From Rhodoplanes tepidamans (GTDB taxonomy: Bacteria; Pseudomonadota; Alphaproteobacteria; Rhizobiales; Xanthobacteraceae): DNA of 64,000 bases. The notes under the pieces are model-generated. The model saw only the letters and a program-made list of their open reading frames with translations, was not told the DNA's origin and did no database searches. The stretch spans positions 62,001-126,000 of the forward strand of contig NZ_JAUSUJ010000002.1 in NCBI RefSeq assembly GCF_030813915.1. Reading direction: 5' to 3'. Numbering within the stretch: position 1 is the first letter of the stretch; each line of letters opens with the position of its first letter. Of the stretch, positions 15,129 to 24,779 are shown piece by piece. The translations under genes were made by a program, and so were the position numbers.

Positions 15129-15632
15129 TCACCGGATGAGCTTTGCGAACTCGGCGACCACGCGCTCGTAGACGGGCCGCTTGAACGGGATGATCAGGCC
15201 CGGCAGGTTCTCGATCGGCTCCCACCGCCAATCCGCGAACTCGGGGTCGTGGGCGCCGCCGCCCGGCGCGGCGATGTTGATCTCGCTCTCGTCGCCGGTG
15301 AAGCGCAGCGCGTACCATTTCTGCGTCTGGCCGCGGTAGCGGCCCTTCCAGGCCTGGCCGACGATGTCGCGCGGGATGTCGTAGGCGAGCCACTCCTCGA
15401 TCTCGCCGAGCTTCTCGACCGAGCGGATCGAGGTCTCCTCCCACAGCTCGCGCAGCGCCGCCGGCCACGGGTCCTCGCCGGGATCGACGCCGCCCTGCGG
15501 CATCTGCCAGGCGTGCACGTCGTCGACGTGCTCGGGCCCCTCGGTGCGGCGGCCGACGAAGGCGAGGCCGTCGCGGTTGAGCACCATCACGCCGACGCAG
15601 GGACGATAGGGAAGGTCTTCGAAGCGGGTCAT
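15129..15632 (-). CDS. rppH: RNA pyrophosphohydrolase RppH (Nudix), with insert-derived C-terminus
   Basis: A 167-residue Nudix hydrolase that removes pyrophosphate from 5'-triphosphorylated RNA and so triggers decay. The Nudix box [21 protein letters not shown] spans about residues 47-67 with REXXEE intact, and VGVMVLN/GQTQKWY are typical RppH blocks. Length is normal. Everything up to VVAEFA matches the displaced tail at 12405-12535, but the final residues are KLIR instead of RFAGR, because the last codons come from the inserted element. The changed tail is outside the catalytic fold, so function is probably kept. The ATG at 15630-15632 has AGGA just upstream. Confidence 0.95.
   Translation of the reverse strand: MTRFEDLPYRPCVGVMVLNRDGLAFVGRRTEGPEHVDDVHAWQMPQGGVDPGEDPWPAALRELWEETSIRSVEKLGEIEEWLAYDIPRDIVGQAWKGRYRGQTQKWYALRFTGDESEINIAAPGGGAHDPEFADWRWEPIENLPGLIIPFKRPVYERVVAEFAKLIR
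15144..15256. repeat. Right copy of 113-bp direct repeat flanking the insertion (candidate att)
   Basis: Same-orientation copy of 12423-12535 with three synonymous differences, located inside the functional rppH. Its left edge is the junction with insert DNA; its right edge continues into host rppH. Confidence 0.9.
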
Positions 15633-15662
15633 TCCTGGCTCACGGTCTGGCCGGGCGGACGC

Positions 15663-16622
15663 TCACTGCGGCGGGCCCAGCACCTTGCGGTACTTCTCGA
15701 TCTCGGCGGCGACCAGCCGGCCGGCGGCGGCCGGGCTCATCTCCTCCTCGGTCGCCGGGATCGAGCCGAGATCGTCCATGCGCTTCTGCAGCGCGTCGCT
15801 CGCCACCGCCTTGCGCAGCGCGGCGTTGAGCTTGTCGATCGCGGCCTGCGGCGTGCCCTTGGGGGCGAACAGCGCGTTCCAGCCCTGCTGCTGCCACTCG
15901 GGCAGGCCGGCCTCCGCCGCGGTCGGCACGTCGGGAATCGTGCGCATGCGATGCGGCGCCGAGACGACGAGCCCGCGCACCAGCCCGTTCTGGATCGCGC
16001 CGGAGACCGAGGCCGCGGCGTCGCAGACGCCATCGACCTGGCCGCCCATCAGGTCGTTGAGGGCGGGCGCCGCGCCGCGATAGCTGACCAGCGTCACGTC
16101 GATCCCGGCCGCCGCCATGAAGGTCTTGCAGATGAGATAGTTCGACGAGCCGACTCCGGCATGGCCGAGATTGACTTTGCCCGGATTGGCCTTGGCGTGG
16201 GCGATGAAGCTCTTCAGGTCGGTCGCCGGAAAGTCCTTGCGGACGGCGATCACCGGCACGGTCTTGGCGGCGAGGCCGATCGGCACGAAGTCGTCCGCCG
16301 TGTACTTGATCTCCGGATAGATCGCGTAGGCGGCCGCGTTGGTGCCGACATTGCCGATGGCGATCATGTAGCCGTCGGGGACCGCACGGGCGACGCGGGC
16401 GAGCGCCGTGGTGCCGCCGGCACCGGGGACGTTCTCGTTGATCAGGCGCTGGCCGAGCACCTGGCCCATCTGCTCGGAGACGACGCGGGCGATCACGTCG
16501 GAGGTGCCGCCCGCGGCGAACGGCACCACCATGGTGACCGGGCGGGTGGGAAAGTCGTCGGCGGCGGCCGGCAGCGAACCGGCCAGCATCGCGACGGCGG
16601 CGAGACGGAGGACGAGGTTCAT
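15663..16622 (-). CDS. Tripartite tricarboxylate transporter substrate-binding protein (TctC/Bug family)
   Basis: A 319-residue periplasmic binding protein. The signal peptide (MNLVLRLAAVAMLAGSLPAAA) is followed by FPTRPVTMVVPFAAGGTSD, the conserved Bug-family opening, then ENVPGAGGTTA and DGYMIAIGN. The start at ATG 16620-16622 is preferred because GGAG lies 8 nt upstream; an ATG six codons earlier has none. No TctA/TctB membrane subunits are nearby, so it is an 'orphan' receptor as is common in this family. It is lodged between the polysaccharide deacetylase and rppH in an otherwise housekeeping run. Ligand unknown (probably a carboxylate). Confidence 0.9.
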   Translation of the reverse strand: MNLVLRLAAVAMLAGSLPAAADDFPTRPVTMVVPFAAGGTSDVIARVVSEQMGQVLGQRLINENVPGAGGTTALARVARAVPDGYMIAIGNVGTNAAAYAIYPEIKYTADDFVPIGLAAKTVPVIAVRKDFPATDLKSFIAHAKANPGKVNLGHAGVGSSNYLICKTFMAAAGIDVTLVSYRGAAPALNDLMGGQVDGVCDAAASVSGAIQNGLVRGLVVSAPHRMRTIPDVPTAAEAGLPEWQQQGWNALFAPKGTPQAAIDKLNAALRKAVASDALQKRMDDLGSIPATEEEMSPAAAGRLVAAEIEKYRKVLGPPQ

Positions 16623-16755
16623 GGCGGGACTCCGGGACATCCGAAGCGGGTCGGCGGGCGCCGACGAGGCGGCGCAACCATAGCCGGTTTCGCGCCGGGG
16701 CGGCAGCCGCCGGACAGAAAATCCGAGCGTCCGAAGGCGCCCGTCGCCGGCGCGC

Positions 16756-18009
16756 CTAGCTCGCCTTGGCCCGGGTGGCGATCGCCGTGATCGGCACCAC
16801 GACGATGCCGCGGCCCTCGGCCTGCTTGATCCACTGGGTGAGGCGCTCGATCGACAGCGGCAGGGCGCGGGCGACGCCGACGGCGCTGCCGGTCTCGCGC
16901 GCCGTCGCCTCCAGCCGGGCGAGCGCCCGGTCGATCTCGGCGTTGGACGGCACAGCGTCGATCACCACGGCGGCCTTGGCGAAGGGCAGGTTGTTGGCGC
17001 CGGCGAACTGGCCGGCGAGGCTGCGCGGCGAGGTGCCGTCGTCGACATAGACGAGGCCGCGCTTCGCCACCTCGCGCAGCACCGGGCCGATCGCCGTCTC
17101 GGTCGAGGTGAAGCGGCCGCCCATGTAGTTGAGGATCCCGACATAGCCCTGGATGCGGCTCATCGCCCACTGCATCCGGTCGATGTTCTGCTCCGGGGTG
17201 AGCGAGGTGAGCAGGGTCTGCGGGCCGGGGTCGTTGTCCGGATACTCGAACGGCTCCATCGGCAGCTGCAGCAGGATCTCGTGGCCGGCGCCGCGCGCCG
17301 CCGCGGCGAGCCGGGCGACCTCGCTGCCATAGGGCACGAAGGCGAGGCTGACCACGCCGGGCAGCGCCTTCATCGCCTCGGCCGTGGCGCTGCCGCTGAC
17401 GCCGAGGCCGCCGACCAGCAGGGCTACCCGCACGCTGGTCTCGCTCGCCGCCGGCGCCTTGCGGGCATAGGCGACCGAGGGGCGGGCGCCGTCGAGGCCG
17501 ATCCGCGGCACATGGCCGTGGCGGGTCGCCTCCAGCAGATGCGGCTCGACCGCCGCGACCTTGACGCCGCTGGTCTTCGCGTCGGGCTTGGTCTCGCCCT
17601 TGGTCTCGCCCTTCGCGGCGCCTTTGCCGTCGTCGCCGGCGCCGGGCGGGATCGTCACCTGCTGGCGCTTGCCGGTCGAGCCGTCGATGATCGTGATGGT
17701 CTGGCCGCCCGATGCCGTGCCCGGCGCCGCGGCGGCCGCGTCGCCCGCCGGCTTGGCCGGCGTCTCGGCTCCAGCCGCCGCCGGCGGACTGCCGGTCGGG
17801 GCCGCCGGAATCGTCCCGGGCGGCAGCGTCACCACCGCGACGGGCTCGCCGCCGAGCGGGTCGTCGACCATCATGGCCCAGCCGACGAAGCCGAGAATGC
17901 ACAGCACCAGCAGCGCCGTGATCGGCATGCCGATCGGGATGTGGCGGCGCTTGCGCCTGTGCTCGGGCTCGGCCATGCCGAGCGGCTTCTCCAGATCGTC
18001 GCCGGCCAC
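16756..18009 (-). CDS. Divergent polysaccharide deacetylase family protein
   Basis: A 417-residue envelope protein. One transmembrane anchor (about residues 28-47) is followed by a long Pro/Ala/Gly/Lys-rich linker and, from about 190, the divergent polysaccharide deacetylase (DUF610, NodB-like) domain: VRVALLVGGLGVS, ILLQLPMEPFEYPDNDPG, NYMGGRFTS, YVDDGTS. In Hyphomicrobiales this gene regularly follows ctpA, suggesting a role in cell-wall metabolism; the substrate is not established. The GTG at 18007-18009 is chosen because GAGGAG lies 6 nt upstream; earlier in-frame codons lack a ribosome-binding site. Confidence 0.85.
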   Translation of the reverse strand: MAGDDLEKPLGMAEPEHRRKRRHIPIGMPITALLVLCILGFVGWAMMVDDPLGGEPVAVVTLPPGTIPAAPTGSPPAAAGAETPAKPAGDAAAAAPGTASGGQTITIIDGSTGKRQQVTIPPGAGDDGKGAAKGETKGETKPDAKTSGVKVAAVEPHLLEATRHGHVPRIGLDGARPSVAYARKAPAASETSVRVALLVGGLGVSGSATAEAMKALPGVVSLAFVPYGSEVARLAAAARGAGHEILLQLPMEPFEYPDNDPGPQTLLTSLTPEQNIDRMQWAMSRIQGYVGILNYMGGRFTSTETAIGPVLREVAKRGLVYVDDGTSPRSLAGQFAGANNLPFAKAAVVIDAVPSNAEIDRALARLEATARETGSAVGVARALPLSIERLTQWIKQAEGRGIVVVPITAIATRAKAS

Positions 18010-18154
18010 CGCGGACTCCTCGCGAATCACGCGCGCGAGTGTAGCACGCGCGATTCGCGGCGGAGCCGGCGCGAATTGCCGGGCGGGATCGCGCCGGGTG
18101 CGGCACGGATCCGCCGGGGTGCGGGATCGCCGAAACGAGAAGGCCGGAAACGAG

Positions 18155-18180
18155 AAGGGGCGGCCCTGCGGCCGCCCCTT
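18155..18180 (-). terminator. Strong stem-loop downstream of ctpA
   Basis: AAGGGGCGGCC (18155-18165) and GGCCGCCCCTT (18170-18180) form a perfect 11-bp stem with a CTGC loop, 26 bp beyond the ctpA stop. In the minus direction it is followed by CTCGTTTCC rather than a full T-run, so termination may be partial, allowing some read-through to the deacetylase gene. Confidence 0.65.
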
Positions 18181-18206
18181 CGAAGGTCCGGTGATGCGTC
18201 GCCGGC

Positions 18207-19552
<1,346 letters not shown>

Positions 19553-19556
<4 letters not shown>

Positions 19557-20881
19557 CCGCGGACCTTCTCGCTCTCGTTGGTTGCCCACCAGGGGGACGG
19601 ATCGACGGGGAGGCCGTCTTTCCGGAACTCCACGTAGAGGACGGGTTGTGTCGATCCCGTGGCAGCGCTCGCCATCGCCGGGCCGCTGCTTCCCATCGTC
19701 CCTACGGGTTCTCCGGTCAGGACGAATTGGCCGAGATCGACCGTGATCCGTTCCATGCCCGCCAGCAGCACATGATATCCGCCGCCGGCGTTCAGGATCA
19801 AGAGTTGCCCATAGGAACGGTACGGGGCGGCATACACCACCCAGCCGTCGCAGGGCGCCGTCACCTGGGCGCCGGGGCGCGCGGTAATCGACAGCCCCTT
19901 CTCGGTGCCGCCGTGGGTGTCGGAGGCGCCGAACTCGCGCAGCCGCATGCCGTTGACGGGCAGCGGCAGCGTGCCCTTGGCCGAGGCGAAGGCGATCGCC
20001 GGGGCGAGCCGGCCCGGATCCTTCAGGGCGGCGAAGTCGCGCCGCGCCTCGGTCGCCGCCTGGCGCTCGGCCTGGGCGCGCGCGGCGCGCGCCGCGTGGT
20101 CGAGATTCTGCTCGAGCCGGGCGATCAGGTCCTTCAGGTTGTCGGCCTGCAGGGCGAGCTGCAGGGCGCGGCGGCGCGCCGTCTCCAGCTCCTTCTCGAC
20201 CTCGCCGAGACGGCGCTGGCGCTCCTCGATCAGCAGGCCGAGGCGGGTGCGCTCCTCCGACAGAACGGCGAGATCGTTGGCCCGCTTGGCGTGCTCGGTG
20301 GCGCTCTCGCGGCGCACCCGCACCAGGTCGGCCAGGTCGGTGGCGAGCGCCTCGGCCTCGGTCTTCAGCTCGGGCAGCACGGCGCCGAGCAGGATGGCGG
20401 TGCGCACCGACCTCAGCGCGTCCTCGGGCGACACCAGCAGGGCGGGCGGCGGCCGCCGGCCGAGCCGCTGCAGGGCGGCGAGCACCTGGGCGATGACGGC
20501 GCGCCGCCCCTCCAGCGAGCCGTTGATGCCGTGCTCGGTCGACTCGAGCAGATCGAGCCGCGCCTCGATGGCGGCGATCGCCTGCTCGGCGCCGCGCACC
20601 CGTGCGGCGGTGTCGATCATGGTCTGGTTCAGCTTGCGGCGGTCCTCGCCGAGCCGGTCGATCTCGGTGCGCAGCGCCTTCTCGGTGTCGGCGGCGCGCT
20701 TCTGCTCGGCCTTGATGGCCTCGAGCTCCTGGTCGCGCTGGCGGATGGTGTCGAGCGTGGCGGGACCGCGCGCCCGCTCGGACTGCGCCGCCACCGGCGC
20801 TGCCGGCGCGACCGCGCAGGCCAGCGCCAGGGCCAGCGAGAGCGCGGCGTGCGCGGGACGGGAGGGCAGGCTCGGCGTCAT
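19553..20881 (-). CDS. envC: EnvC-like murein hydrolase activator (LytM/M23 domain)
   Basis: A 442-residue exported protein. The signal peptide ends near APVAAQ (about residue 33). A long coiled coil (about 45-300, with ELEAIKAEQKRAADTEKALRTEIDRL-type heptads) leads to a C-terminal LytM domain (about 310-440: ITARPGAQVTAPCDGWVVYAA, LLILNAGGGYHVLLAGM). The zinc ligands are largely missing from the LytM domain (no HxxxD, a single His where HxH is expected). As in E. coli EnvC, it should therefore activate amidases during division rather than cut peptidoglycan. The ATG at 20879-20881 is chosen; a GTG at 20914 would add 11 residues and neither has a clear ribosome-binding site. Confidence 0.88.
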
Positions 20882-21014
20882 CGGTTGCGCGGGTGACCGT
20901 CGGTCGCGGAACACGGGAAGACGACGCGTCTACCGGCCGATTGGGGCGGCTTCGCGTCCCCGCGGGCCGGGGCGGATGAATTCGCGTCCATGCTTTCGGC
21001 TCGGCTGGATGGAT

Positions 21015-21497
21015 TCAGGCCCGATGATACGGATGTCCCGACAGAATCGTCGATGCGCGATAGAGTTGCTCCAGCAGCATCACCCGGACGAGCTGATGCG
21101 GCCAGGTCGCCGCCCCGAACGACAGGACGAGGTCGGCGCGGCGCCGGAGCTCGTCGCCGAGCCCGTCGGCGCCGCCGACGACGAACACGGCGGCGTCGCG
21201 GCCCGAATCACGCCACACCCTGATCTCGCCTGCGATCGCGGCGCTGTCCAGGTTCTGGCCGCGCTCGTCGAGCGCCACGACGGCGGCGCCGTCCGGGATC
21301 ACGTTGGCGAGCGCGATCGCCTCTTCCAGGCGGCGGCGGTCGGCCTCCTGGGCCCGGCTCTCGCGGAGCTCGACCACCTCGACTCCGCGCAGTCCGATGG
21401 CCCGGCCGCTCTTCACCAGCCGGTCGAGATAGCGGTCCGCGAGGTCCCGCTCGCCGCCGGATTTCATGCGGCCGACGGCGGCGACCACGAGCCGCAT
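21015..21497 (-). CDS. rlmH: 23S rRNA (pseudouridine1915-N3)-methyltransferase RlmH
   Basis: A 160-residue SPOUT methyltransferase, the normal length for RlmH. The N-terminus MRLVVAAVGRMKSGGERDLADRY and the C-terminal knot (VFVVGGADGLGDE, then LSFGAATWPHQLVRVMLLEQLYRA, ending SGHPYHR) are diagnostic. It uses S-adenosylmethionine to methylate pseudouridine 1915 in helix 69 of 23S rRNA on the 70S ribosome. It sits directly downstream of rsfS (16-bp gap), the usual ribosome-associated pair. Confidence 0.96.
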   Translation of the reverse strand: MRLVVAAVGRMKSGGERDLADRYLDRLVKSGRAIGLRGVEVVELRESRAQEADRRRLEEAIALANVIPDGAAVVALDERGQNLDSAAIAGEIRVWRDSGRDAAVFVVGGADGLGDELRRRADLVLSFGAATWPHQLVRVMLLEQLYRASTILSGHPYHRA

Positions 21498-21513
21498 GGC
21501 CGCCTCCGCCCGG

Positions 21514-21879
21514 TCAGCTCGCGCGGCGCGTGCCCGCGTCCCGCGGCGCCCACATCTTCTCGAGCGCGTAGAAGCTGCGGACCTCCGGGCGGAACACGTG
21601 GACGATCACGTCGCCGGCGTCGATCAGGACCCAGTCGCAGTGCGGCATCCCCTCGACCTTGGTCCTGAGGCCGGCCTTGTGCAGGTCCTCGACCACCCGG
21701 TCGGCGATCGAGCCGACATGGCGGTTCGAGCGGCCGGTGGCGATCACCATGATGTCGGCGATCGTCGACTTGTCGCGCAGGTCGATGATGGCGGGGTCTT
21801 CGGCCTTCATGTCGTCCAGGCGCGCGAGCACCAGGCGCAGCGTCTCGTCGGCGTCGGGGCGCGGCGATGCCGGCTGCAA
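21514..21879 (-). CDS. rsfS: Ribosomal silencing factor RsfS
   Basis: A 121-residue protein from a TTG at 21877-21879. The RsfS fold is clear: LRLVLARLDDMKAEDPAIIDLRDKS, TGRSNRHVGSIADRV, MPHCDWVLIDAGDVIVHVFRPEVRSFYALEKMW. RsfS binds uL14 and blocks subunit joining in starvation. The TTG has no ribosome-binding site. The frame stays open 48 more codons to a CTG at 22021-22023 preceded by AAGGAAGG at 4 nt, passing through four in-frame 15-bp repeats (21900-21959) that encode AQNAI, AQNAI, ARDET, ARDEI. No ATG, GTG or TTG lies in that stretch. The translated protein may therefore be about 169 residues with a non-canonical start. Confidence 0.9.
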   Translation of the reverse strand: MQPASPRPDADETLRLVLARLDDMKAEDPAIIDLRDKSTIADIMVIATGRSNRHVGSIADRVVEDLHKAGLRTKVEGMPHCDWVLIDAGDVIVHVFRPEVRSFYALEKMWAPRDAGTRRAS

Positions 21880-21899
21880 GGGAACCGCATCGGAGGCGA

Positions 21900-21959
21900 T
21901 TTCGTCTCGGGCGGTTTCGTCTCGAGCGATCGCGTTCTGAGCGATCGCATTCTGGGCGA
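21900..21959. repeat. Four 15-bp tandem repeats in the rsfS leader or extension
   Basis: The units begin TTTCGTCTCGGGCGG, TTTCGTCTCGAGCGA, TCGCGTTCTGAGCGA and TCGCATTCTGGGCGA. Each is a multiple of three and, read on the minus strand in the rsfS frame, encodes five-residue repeats without stops. Confidence 0.8.
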
Positions 21960-22098
21960 CCAGGCCGGAGACCGTGGCGGGCTTTCGTTGGGCGCTCGCC
22001 CGCGAGCGCGCAGATGTCGTCAGGGGACCTTCCTTCCAGCAAGACCCGGGCCGCTTCGCCCGGACGAGTCACAAGATAAGTGGTCGGGGTAAACGGAT

Positions 22099-22896
22099 TC
22101 AACCACCCCCGACGCCGCGGCGGAGGTTTCTTTCGGGCTCGTGCGCCCGCGCCACAACCGGCACCGGCGCGGCGGGCTCGGCGGCGGCGTCCGGATCGTG
22201 GTCTTCCGGCACCGGGTCGGGGTCGCCCCATGGCGGCGTCCGCCGCTTGGCGCGCAGCTGGGTCGAGGACAGCGGCGACTTCAGCCCGTGCAGGAAGGCC
22301 CAGGCCGGCGGCTTCAGGAAGGGCAGGCGGACCGCCTTCTCCTCCTTGATCCGCGCGAAGTCGAGGGCGCGGCCGGCGACGCCGGCGCTGGCATAGAGGC
22401 TCGGGCCGAGCCGGTCGACCACCACGATCGGCACCAGGGAGGCGATGCCGCGCCAGTTGTTCCACCGGTGGAAGCTGCGCAGGTTGTCGGCCCCCATGAT
22501 CCAGACGAAGCGCACGCCAGGGCAGCGCGTCACCAAGTATCGCACGGTGTCGTAGGTGTAGCGCACCCCGACCGCGGCCTCGACGCCGGTGACGGCGATT
22601 CGCGGATGGCGGGCGAGCGTGCGGGCGGCGGCGATGCGTTCGGCCAGCGGGGCGAGTCCGGCCGTGTTCTTCAGCGGGTTGCCGGGCGTGACCAGCCACC
22701 AGACGCGGTCGAGCTGCAGCCGCCGCATCGCCAGGAGGCAGGCGGCGAGATGGGCCTCGTGCGGCGGGTCGAAGGTGCCGCCGAACAGGCCGATCCGCAT
22801 CCCCGGTGCATGGGGCGGCACGCGGTAGTCGCGGCGCCGGAGCGCCGTGTCCTCCCGCGCCGGAACGGACCGGAGCGAATCGTACGCCATGGGCAT
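22099..22896 (-). CDS. nadD: Nicotinate-nucleotide adenylyltransferase NadD
   Basis: A 265-residue enzyme that joins nicotinate mononucleotide and ATP to give deamido-NAD. The nucleotidyltransferase signature MRIGLFGGTFDPPHEAHL lies at about residues 33-50 and the second motif is the SSTQLR near 217. WWLVTPGNPLK and FVWIMGADNL are typical. A 32-residue N-terminal extension ending PPHAPG is common in Hyphomicrobiales NadD, so the upstream ATG (22894-22896) is used; an ATG at 22798-22800 would give a core-length protein. A proline/acidic tail follows the catalytic part. It lies between proA and rsfS as usual. Confidence 0.94.
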   Translation of the reverse strand: MPMAYDSLRSVPAREDTALRRRDYRVPPHAPGMRIGLFGGTFDPPHEAHLAACLLAMRRLQLDRVWWLVTPGNPLKNTAGLAPLAERIAAARTLARHPRIAVTGVEAAVGVRYTYDTVRYLVTRCPGVRFVWIMGADNLRSFHRWNNWRGIASLVPIVVVDRLGPSLYASAGVAGRALDFARIKEEKAVRLPFLKPPAWAFLHGLKSPLSSTQLRAKRRTPPWGDPDPVPEDHDPDAAAEPAAPVPVVARAHEPERNLRRGVGGG

Positions 22897-22958
22897 GGAA
22901 TTCGAGGATCCCTCCGGCCCCGCTCGCTCTTCCTCCCGGCCGGGAGGATCGGTCGACC

Positions 22959-24263
22959 CTATGGACGGGTCTGGCCGGAGCCGCGGATGCGGTACTTGAA
23001 CGTGGTGAGCTGCTCGACGCCGACCGGGCCGCGGGCATGCAGCCGGCCGGTGGCGATTCCGATCTCGGCCCCGAACCCGAACTCGCCGCCGTCGGCGAAC
23101 TGGGTCGAGGCGTTGTGCAGGACGATGGCCGAATCGACCTCGGCCAGGAACCGTTCGGCGGCCGCCGGGTCCGAGGTCACGATCGCGTCGGTGTGGTGCG
23201 AGCCGTACTGGTTTATGTGGCGGATCGCCTCGGCGACCCCGTCGACCACCTTGGCGGCGATGACGGCGTCCAGATACTCGGTCGACCAGTCCTCCTCGGT
23301 CGCCGGCGTGACCCGCGGGTCGACGGTCCGGGTCTCGGCGTCGCCGCGCACCGCGCAGCCGGCGTCCAGCAGCATCGTCACCAGCGGCGCCAGATGGGTC
23401 GCGGCGACGGCGCGGTCGACGAGCAGGGTCTCGGCGGCGCCGCACACGCCGGTGCGCCGCAGCTTGGCGTTGAGCAGGATGGTCTTCGCCATGTCGAGGT
23501 CGGCGGCGGCGTCGACATAGACGTGGCAGTTGCCGTCCAGATGCGAGAACACCGGCACCCGCGCCTCGGTCTGCACGCGCGCCACCAGGTCCTTGCCGCC
23601 GCGCGGCACGATCACGTCGATATTGCCGTCGAGACCGCCGAGCATCAGGCCGACCGCGGTGCGATCGCGGGTCGGGACGAGCTGGATCGCGTCGGCGGGC
23701 AGCTCGGCGGTGCGCAGGCCCTCGGCCAGCGCCGCGTGGATGGCCCGCGACGACCGGAAGCTGTCGGAGCCGCCGCGCAGGATCACGGCGTTGCCGGCCT
23801 TCAGGCACAGCGCGCCGGCGTCGGCCGTCACGTTCGGCCGGCTCTCGTAGATGACGCCGATCACGCCGAGGGGCACCCGCACGCGCTCGATCCGCATGCC
23901 GTTCGGCCGGGTCCAGGCATCCATCACGGCGCCGACCGGGTCGGGCAGGGCGGCGACCACCTCTATGCCATCGGCCATGGCGGCGATGCGCCGGTCGTCG
24001 AGCTTGAGCCGGTCGATCAGGGCCGCGGTCGCGCCGCGGCTGCGCGCCTCGGTGACGTCCTCGGCATTGGCGGCGAGGATTTCGGGCGCGGCGGCGCGCA
24101 GCGCCTCGGCCATGGCGGCGAGGGCGTCGGCCTTCTCGGCCGGCGAGGCCTGAGCGACCACCCGGGCGGCGGCGCGCGCCCGCCGCCCGATCTCGCCCAT
24201 CACGGCGGTCAGGTCGGGCGTGCGGCTCTGGGGCGTCGTCAGGGTGGCGCTCATCGGCGACAT
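22959..24263 (-). CDS. proA: Gamma-glutamyl phosphate reductase ProA
   Basis: A 434-residue NADPH-dependent aldehyde dehydrogenase-fold enzyme making glutamate-5-semialdehyde for proline synthesis. Family blocks include [44 protein letters not shown], and the catalytic cysteine in [11 protein letters not shown] (about residue 270). ATG 24261-24263 is used; a second ATG three codons downstream (24252-24254) has better spacing from AGAGG and is equally plausible. proB and obgE, which usually precede proA in this order, are absent; a divergent small gene lies there instead. Confidence 0.95.
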   Translation of the reverse strand: MSPMSATLTTPQSRTPDLTAVMGEIGRRARAAARVVAQASPAEKADALAAMAEALRAAAPEILAANAEDVTEARSRGATAALIDRLKLDDRRIAAMADGIEVVAALPDPVGAVMDAWTRPNGMRIERVRVPLGVIGVIYESRPNVTADAGALCLKAGNAVILRGGSDSFRSSRAIHAALAEGLRTAELPADAIQLVPTRDRTAVGLMLGGLDGNIDVIVPRGGKDLVARVQTEARVPVFSHLDGNCHVYVDAAADLDMAKTILLNAKLRRTGVCGAAETLLVDRAVAATHLAPLVTMLLDAGCAVRGDAETRTVDPRVTPATEEDWSTEYLDAVIAAKVVDGVAEAIRHINQYGSHHTDAIVTSDPAAAERFLAEVDSAIVLHNASTQFADGGEFGFGAEIGIATGRLHARGPVGVEQLTTFKYRIRGSGQTRP

Positions 24264-24426
24264 GCCTCTGTCATCTCGCCTTCCTAGCATGCCGGCCGGC
24301 CCGCTGCGAAGCCGGCCCTCGATCCGTTCGCCGCGGGGCAGACTGGCGTTTCGGACGGATCGGACGGGACCGCACTCCTCCGGCGCCGCCCGCCCACCGC
24401 GAATGAATCCTCGTTCGGAGCCTGCC

Positions 24427-24633
24427 ATGACCCCCAAGCAGCGCCTGCCCCGCCGGTTTCCGGTCGGCACCCGCTTCGTCCTCGAGGGCGAGCCCGACCG
24501 GCACGGCACGCTCCGGGTGGTGTCGCGCTATGTGGTGATGCCGAACGGCCGCCGCTACGACCTGATGCCGCAGGCGCCCGCGGCCCCCGTCCCGGACCAC
24601 CCGCGCCGCCGCCGTGCCGCCGCGCCGGCCTGA
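24427..24633 (+). CDS. Small basic hypothetical protein
   Basis: A 68-residue arginine-rich protein: an N-terminal beta-rich stretch ([41 protein letters not shown]) and a basic, proline/alanine tail. It looks like a short SH3-like or beta-barrel peptide that occurs in Bradyrhizobium relatives, but I know of no function. GGAG lies 7 nt before the ATG, which is why this start is preferred over the longer open frame from 24220. Confidence 0.6.
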   Translation: MTPKQRLPRRFPVGTRFVLEGEPDRHGTLRVVSRYVVMPNGRRYDLMPQAPAAPVPDHPRRRRAAAPA

Positions 24634-24779
24634 TCTCGCCGCTTCTCGACGGCCCTCGGACCCCTTGGCCGCCCGGCCGAACCCGGCGCCGCCGCGCCGG
24701 TCCTGCCCGAACCGTGCCGCATTGCGCTGACATCTGTTCGGCACCCGGACGGCTTCGCCGCCCGGACGAGGGAAGAGTC

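Larger units (their letters stand above)
12423..15256 (+). mobile_element. Putative single-gene integrative defence cassette in the rppH 3' end
   Basis: A unit of about 2.7 kb between 113-bp direct repeats of rppH. Between the repeats the base composition falls from about 70% G+C to the mid-40s by eye, and there is exactly one gene, a SIR2-STAND protein. The insert rebuilds a full rppH reading frame at its right end and leaves the old tail at its left end. This is how elements such as prophage e14 behave in the E. coli icd gene (established precedent). No integrase, transposase or terminal inverted repeat is present, so movement would need a recombinase in trans or homologous recombination. 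Confidence 0.75.

Noticed and set aside
12536-15143. Transposon or insertion sequence
   Set aside because: There are no terminal inverted repeats, no short target-site duplication and no transposase. The flanking repeats are 113 bp of rppH, which fits gene-end integration instead.
12423-15256. Recent assembly duplication of rppH
   Set aside because: The copies differ at three synonymous sites and have different termini, and foreign A+T-rich DNA lies between them, so this is not a simple assembly artefact.
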